Assembly: GCA_012490785.1 (NCBI GenBank)
Contig: JAAXCT010000424.1
Span: 124,001 to 188,000 of the forward strand
Reading direction: 5' to 3'
From: Eragrostis nindensis
Lineage: Eukaryota > Streptophyta > Magnoliopsida > Poales > Poaceae
Length of the DNA: 64,000 nucleotides
Each line of letters starts with the position of its first letter. The stretch's first letter is position 1. Below are positions 58,790 through 64,000 of the stretch, piece after piece. The position numbers were made by a program, and so were the translations under genes. The notes under the pieces are model-generated. The model saw nothing but the letters and a program-made list of their open reading frames with translations. It made no database searches and was not told where the DNA came from.

Positions 58790-59510
58790 TCGCCGCCGTC
58801 GTCCTCCCCGCCGGAATGGCGACGCCCCATCGCAATCTTTCTCCACTCATATGGCTCCCGGATCGAACGGAAAGGATCGGGAGGCGGAGATGCGAGCAAT
58901 TCGCCGCCATCTGAGGAGAACGCACAGCCGCGCGCTCGAGCTCACGCGGCCGGGCATGGCGGCTCGATCAGGGCCTCTGCCGCTTCCACGACTGTGGCGG
59001 CGGTCGCTCCAAGAGATCACTGCACCTGCCCACCCACCGACGAAAACGCTAATGGCGGAACACGGCCCTTGTGTTTTTCACCACAATTTTTGACCCTCTG
59101 CTTCCATCGCGGTGGTGTTATTTGTTCATGACAGATTGGTTGCAGACCAGCGGCAATAGAACGAAGGGGATCAGTGCCACTGATTACAAACACTGGCAAA
59201 TAAGAGCAACACATTCGCCTCGTTCATTCGTCGCATCTTAACCTGCTTGTTAGCATGCCCTATCCACAAAACTTTAGTGCTCTGTTTTCTTCACCTGCTG
59301 AGCATCCTGATCTTCAGTTCAAGAAAGCGGCTCCAGTGAAACAAACTCACTCTTCGAATGTAATGATGGATTTTTTTTTTTGAACTGATGTAATGATGTA
59401 TTTATTGCATGTAGTATGGTCTCCAATCTAAGTACATCCAGAACATGCTGATTTTTGATGCGCACCCAGCACCTGAACTGAAGTTTGATATAGTATAATA
59501 CTTTGACACA
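58790..59510. repeat. GC-rich dispersed repeat, copy 2
   Basis: Matches 50140-50860 (same phrases as listed there). In this copy a minus-strand frame of 147 codons (58482-58925) runs through the 5' part, but it is not preserved in copy 1. The repeat is followed by a LINE fragment. Confidence 0.65.
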
Positions 59511-59559
59511 TCTGTTGTTCATCGACGTGATGTTATTTGTTCATGACACCTTAGTTACA

Positions 59560-60255
59560 GAACAGTCAACCTGCTTGTGCAGACCAAAACGGTTTCCTCA
59601 AATCTGCACCAGTCTACAAGGCGCTGATGTCCGACTCAACCGCAAGCTGTGACTTCCCTGATTTTGTCTGGGCCAACCATGCGCCGCCACCTAGAGCTCG
59701 TTTCTTTACATGGCTCCTGGTTCAAGGGGGCGCATCCACTGCCGCTCCAACCTCCTCATGAAGAACATCGTCGATACGGCCACCTGTGAACTATATCATG
59801 CAGCGGATGAGACGCCCGAACACTTGATAGCTGGCTGCAGTTTCTCACAACAATTTTGGCGCGCAATACATGTTCAGGTACCCGACACATTCACAACCTC
59901 CAAACTCTGGGAGCTGCCACGTCCAGCTGGCATTCCCTCGCGACACTACTCAACATTCCTCATCCTCTACTGCTGGCATATCTGGAGCACCGCAATGAGG
60001 TTGTCTTTAGACATGCTGCCCATCCCTCCTAGACCTCCTGCTTACCTGCATAGAAGCAACGCTCCTCTGGCGTTGCCGGATCCCAAACAGTAACACTCCA
60101 TGGTTGTCAACTCCTGGTGCTCTTCCTTTCATCTGATGTAAAACTATTTTTTCATTCTGCCACATGCATTTGTAAACTTATAGCCCGACCAGCTGATGGG
60201 TCGTTTTAATGAAAATTCAGATAGAGATGCTCTCTCCCTTTGTTCAGGAAAAAAA
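59560..60255 (+). pseudogene. LINE ORF2 3' fragment with a frameshift
   Basis: It reads FVWANHAPPPRARFFTWLL, then after one extra G near 59728 continues as GRIHCRSNLLMKNIVDTATC, then HAADETPEHLIAGCSFSQQF, to a stop at 60091-60093. This is the zf-RVT region of a plant LINE; the usual Cys-x-Cys is altered (CELYHAADE). The sequence ends in an A run at about 60249-60256. The 5' part is missing. I saw no certain target duplication. Confidence 0.75.
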
Positions 60256-60914
60256 ACCTACCCGTGCTTTGGGTGCGCACACCGTGGCTAGACGTCGATC
60301 AATCCGTTGTTGTCACCGTTAAGTAGACTTTAGCCATTGCGGGCGTGTGCTTCACCACGTGGCCAGGTCCCTATGAGGGGTTCATCGTGATTGTACAGCT
60401 GCAGGTGGCGCCGCCTCGAAGAACATAATGCAGTTGGAGAGGCCGTGGTCGGGGCGGGCGGTCATGGCGGGTGACCTGTTTGACCTGAGAGTGGAGACCA
60501 ACTTGACTACTTGAGCATGAGCAAAGGGCATAGTCGCGCATTTAAAAAAAGTATGAAGCCCTGCACGTGGGTTAGATCACTTGCGGACCTTGCAGTTGCG
60601 GGCCATAGAAAATTGAAGAAATCATCGGTGGTAGAATCAGTGAAATTTGTACAATGGCAGGGATGAAAAAACCCATCTAAATTTATAATTAACGGTTTCT
60701 TTGATTCAATCCGGTTTTAATGGTTTTTCAGAAACCGGATTAACCGGTGGCTCGTGGTTTCCGCGGCTGAACCTTTGGTCAGAGTTGGATCAGGAATTCT
60801 TTTTTTTTTTTAGACCAGTTGGATCAGGAATTCAGGATCCAAAAGAGAAAAAAGAAAAAAAAATCCCCATCCCTACCTTCACTGTCGTGCCGCGCAAAAC
60901 AACCCGCCCTTCCC

Positions 60915-63900
60915 ATGGAGCAGAGCGGCGGCGATTTCGCCGCCAAGCGTGCGAACCCCCCCGGCGAGGACCGCCTCAGCGCGCTCCCCGACGACGCGCT
61001 GGTACGGTCCACATCCTCCTCCACCTCGAGACCGCCGCCGCAGTCCGGACCAGCGTCCTCTCCCGCCGCTGGCGGCGCGCCTGGACGCTCCTCCCGAGCT
61101 CCGCTTCGACTTCTCCCCGGAGCCCCACCCCGTCGCCGCCGCGCTCGCTACCCACGACGCGGCCCTCAGCTCCCTCCACGTGGGAATCTTGGACGCTGCC
61201 CTGGAGTCCGTGGCGGCCTGGCTCCCCGTCGCCGCAAGCCGCATCTCCGGCCGCCTCGTCTTCGAGAACCGGGCGCCGGGAAGAAATAAGGACGAGGACG
61301 ACGAAAGGCGCGCCTTTGAGCTGCCCTGCTTCGAGCGCGCCACCGCCGTCTCGCTCGACCTAGGGTTTCTCGGCCTCGCCGGCCGCCGGCGTGTTTGCCC
61401 GGCTCACCGAACTCTGCCTAGTTTGCGTCCAGATCCGTGGCCCGTGCAAGCTCGGCGACGTTGTGTCCTCGACGCGGTGCCCGTGCTTGCAAAAGCTCGC
61501 CGCCCGCTACATCCAAGGGATGAGCGATGTTACCATCCACTCCGAGTCTCTCTTGGGAATGGAGTTGAGAAAAATTTGTGGCTTGAAGCAGCTGACAGTT
61601 GTGGCGCCATTGCTTAAAGAACTCATGGTGATGTGCTGCTTCTCGGATCATCGGAATCAAACTATTGCCAATATCTCAGCTCCTCAGTTGAAGTCGCTCG
61701 TGTGGTATGATGCATTTGATCCAAGCTACATCCATCTCTGCATGACGAAACATCTTGAATCGTTGTCCACATGCTTTTATCCCTATGCACGCGGGGGCTT
61801 TAGACTTAATAGTGCTTCTTCAAAGATCTTGCCGCTCTTAAAGGTCGTTGAACATCTTTACCTCTTGCTCTGCTATCAGCAGGTGAGTTCACATCATTTC
61901 TGTTATGGAGTTGTGCTGTCAAACTAACTTGCTAGCAACCTAGTAACAAAGCTAACTTAGAGTTTATGAGGTATTTGCATAGATGCTGCCTGTTACGCCT
62001 AATTTAGGTGTTTGCATAGGTGATACCTGTTATGCCTATTAAAACTTAAGGGGAGCAGTGCAAGTTTTGCTCCTGATTTAACAATTACTGATGCCTGCAT
62101 TATTGGCTTTCCTGTGCATTGATAGGGTGTTACACATAAAGATAGATTAAGTAAATCCCATGACTGAACTTCCACATGTCTTACATGCCAGTGTTAGTCA
62201 AATAAAAGGAACAACTTTGCTTTGAAATGGAAACTTGCGTCCTAGTTTAGAATTGACTTAGTCTGCAAAGAATATCTTCGCTCTACACCACTGACTATCT
62301 TGATAATGGTGGCATTTTAGAATCACAAATTCATTGGTGACTAGGGGTTCGTACCCTCATTATCGAAAATGTGATAATTTTGACATGTTGCAATTGTTTT
62401 AGAAAAAAAAAATCATAATACTCGTATATGCAAACTTCACTTTTTTTTCCATTGCTCATGTCAGGATGCTCAATGAAATTGTGAGACGTGCACTGTGAGG
62501 TACCTTTTAGCGTGAAATGTACACAGTCACACTAGCAGTTTGATGCACCAGTAGGTTTATTAGTAATGTGGACATGAACAGTTGAACACTCAAGTGTTAT
62601 GTTGAAGGGCAATGAGCACTTAAGATAGTGAGAACATGAACTACCATGGTTTATACTGGCAAGATATGTTTTGCCCGCATCGTCATATTTCACAGTTGGT
62701 AGCTGACTCTTATCGCTAACTTGACTCGGTCTAAGGCCTTCGTATCTAAATCACGTTTGAATAATTAACATCTTTGATGTGTGGATGTGCAACCACCAAT
62801 CTGGTGTAAGAAACAAATTAAACTTTTCAAGTTGAAACAAATATTTCTGGTGTGATGTTCAGATACTGATTGGATATCTCTATTTCCTGCCGACTTTGCA
62901 TATGATCATCCTTCTTTGCTTGTTAAATTCTTATGAAATGATAGGACATAGGCGGCTTTGAATACTTGATGGAAGACATAACAATGCTCCCTCAGGCTAC
63001 GTTATTGCGCCTGGTGGTAGTCAATAGAGGACATGCATTCGGAGCCAGCTTATTTCATCTGCTTAAGATGTGTAAAGGTGTAAGAAGTTTGTGTCTTGAA
63101 TTAGATGTACCTGACTACTTGGAGGTAATACTCTATCTGTCTATCTAAATATCTAATACTCAAGTAACTGGGAATGTGACAGAAAACAACATAGCATTTG
63201 CATTTCTTGATATAATTTGGCTTGATATCTGGAGGTCCCCAATCTAGTTGTTGGTTCCACATTTGTACTTTTTCTCCAACATTTTATTGTAACTCTATGT
63301 TTATGTATATCCTAGTGACAATAATCTGTTCTGTAAGTCATACAATTGCACACTTTCCTGGGTAATAAGTGCCATCCTCGAAATACTGATACTATGTTAG
63401 AACATATGGCAGTAGATCGGGTGTTGACTGCATTGTCAACCTAAAATTCATGAAATAAAAGTTTAGGCTAATTCATAAATAGAACCTATGCCTGAAGTTC
63501 CAATCAGGCCTTTAAGTTCCCATTAATTGCTTAATATCATTCAAATACCTTCTGTTTATGTTTTCTATTTTGCTGGAAGTAATTGACTCCGAACAGATTA
63601 GCAATATTATTGTTCTTAAAAAAACTGTTGATAGCATACATCTAGGCATTGATAATTTTCAATTTACTCTCCTTCCTGATGTCACTTAACAGTACCTGAA
63701 AATCATACTTTGCTCCCCATTCTAGGCACAAGATGTGTGTCCGTCAGGCTGTTCTTGTGGTCAACTAACAAATTGGAAGACCGAGGAACTTCCATTGAAT
63801 TACCTCCAAGAAGTATTTGATGGCATGAAAGGGACCGACCATGAAGTTGCTGTCATGAACCGACTGCTCAGTTGTGCGATGATGCTGATAGAGATAACTT

Positions 63901-64000
63901 TTGGTTGTTTGGTCAGTGAAAGCAAGGCCAGGGAACTTCGCCAAACTTTATCAACATTCTGTAAGTCAGAAACAAGGTTGAAGTTTTACAAGCTTTTTAA
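60915..64000 (+). pseudogene. F-box/LRR/FBD gene, copy 2 (frameshifted, runs off the window)
   Basis: The original start MEQSGGDFAAKRANPPGEDR is intact and reads directly into LSALPDDAL without the transposon of copy 1. Compared with copy 1 there is a 5-nt insertion at about 61003-61008, a 1-nt deletion near 61094 and a 5-nt deletion near 61380. Exon 1 (60915-61882) thus uses three frames. Exon 2 (62945-63124, 180 nt) and exon 3 (63726 to the window end, FBD region) are open and in phase with each other. The stop is beyond the window. A product starting at 61391 would keep the LRR and FBD parts but lack the F-box, so it could not join an SCF ligase. Most likely a pseudogene. Confidence 0.85.

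Noticed and set aside
1..64000. tRNA, rRNA, CRISPR or riboswitch elements
   Set aside because: I looked for tRNA-like B boxes, regular spaced repeats and conserved RNA motifs and saw none. The only regularly spaced repeat, at 5243-5400, is an inverted array and not CRISPR-like.

Overview
The window looks like nuclear DNA of a grass, most probably rice (Oryza). The genes have GT-AG introns and GC-rich first exons. Small Stowaway, Tourist/PIF and hAT elements are abundant, 5'-truncated LINEs are present, and plant families such as DUF4220/DUF594, FBD-type F-box and CC-type glutaredoxin occur. The species was not confirmed by a search.

Left part (1-22 kb). After about 2.5 kb with no supported gene come a 189-bp hAT MITE, an RNase H-like retroelement remnant, and a tandem pair of genes for a small mitochondrially targeted, single-pass, coiled-coil protein of unknown function. 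The first copy (5587-7796) has lost its reading frame. The second (8548-11889, six exons, 214 aa) is open from ATG to stop. Two minus-strand genes follow: a MAGE-domain protein matching NSE3 of the SMC5/6 complex (13088-14987, six exons) and a sugar/inositol transporter of the INT family with a cysteine-rich loop (15567-17702, three exons). A LINE fragment with a perfect 18-bp target duplication lies at 20849-21541.

Middle part (22-36 kb). Mostly intergenic DNA with two nearly identical Stowaway elements, long C and G homopolymers, short tandem repeats and one intronless gene: a ROXY-like CC-type glutaredoxin (26485-26907, minus) with the CCMC active site, a C-terminal ALWL motif, a TATA box and a (GA)n tract upstream.

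Right part (36-64 kb). A duplicated module, each copy holding a DUF4220/DUF594 membrane-protein gene followed by an F-box/LRR/FBD gene. One member of each pair is intact and the other broken, in reciprocal fashion. DUF594 copy 1 (39172-41344) is frameshifted while copy 2 (53210-55306, 698 aa) is intact. F-box copy 1 (44168-48542, 482 aa) is open while F-box copy 2 (60915 to past the window end) has three frameshifting indels. In F-box copy 1 a 316-bp hAT-like element with an 8-bp target duplication sits in the first coding exon. It closes the old reading frame with a stop codon and supplies new ATG codons in frame with the F-box. Copy 2 keeps the empty site. I regard this as the most interesting observation.

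No prokaryote-type operons, CRISPR arrays, rRNA or tRNA genes were seen. Exon boundaries were inferred by eye from GT-AG sites, reading-frame continuity and comparison of the duplicated copies, so transcript support is not claimed.
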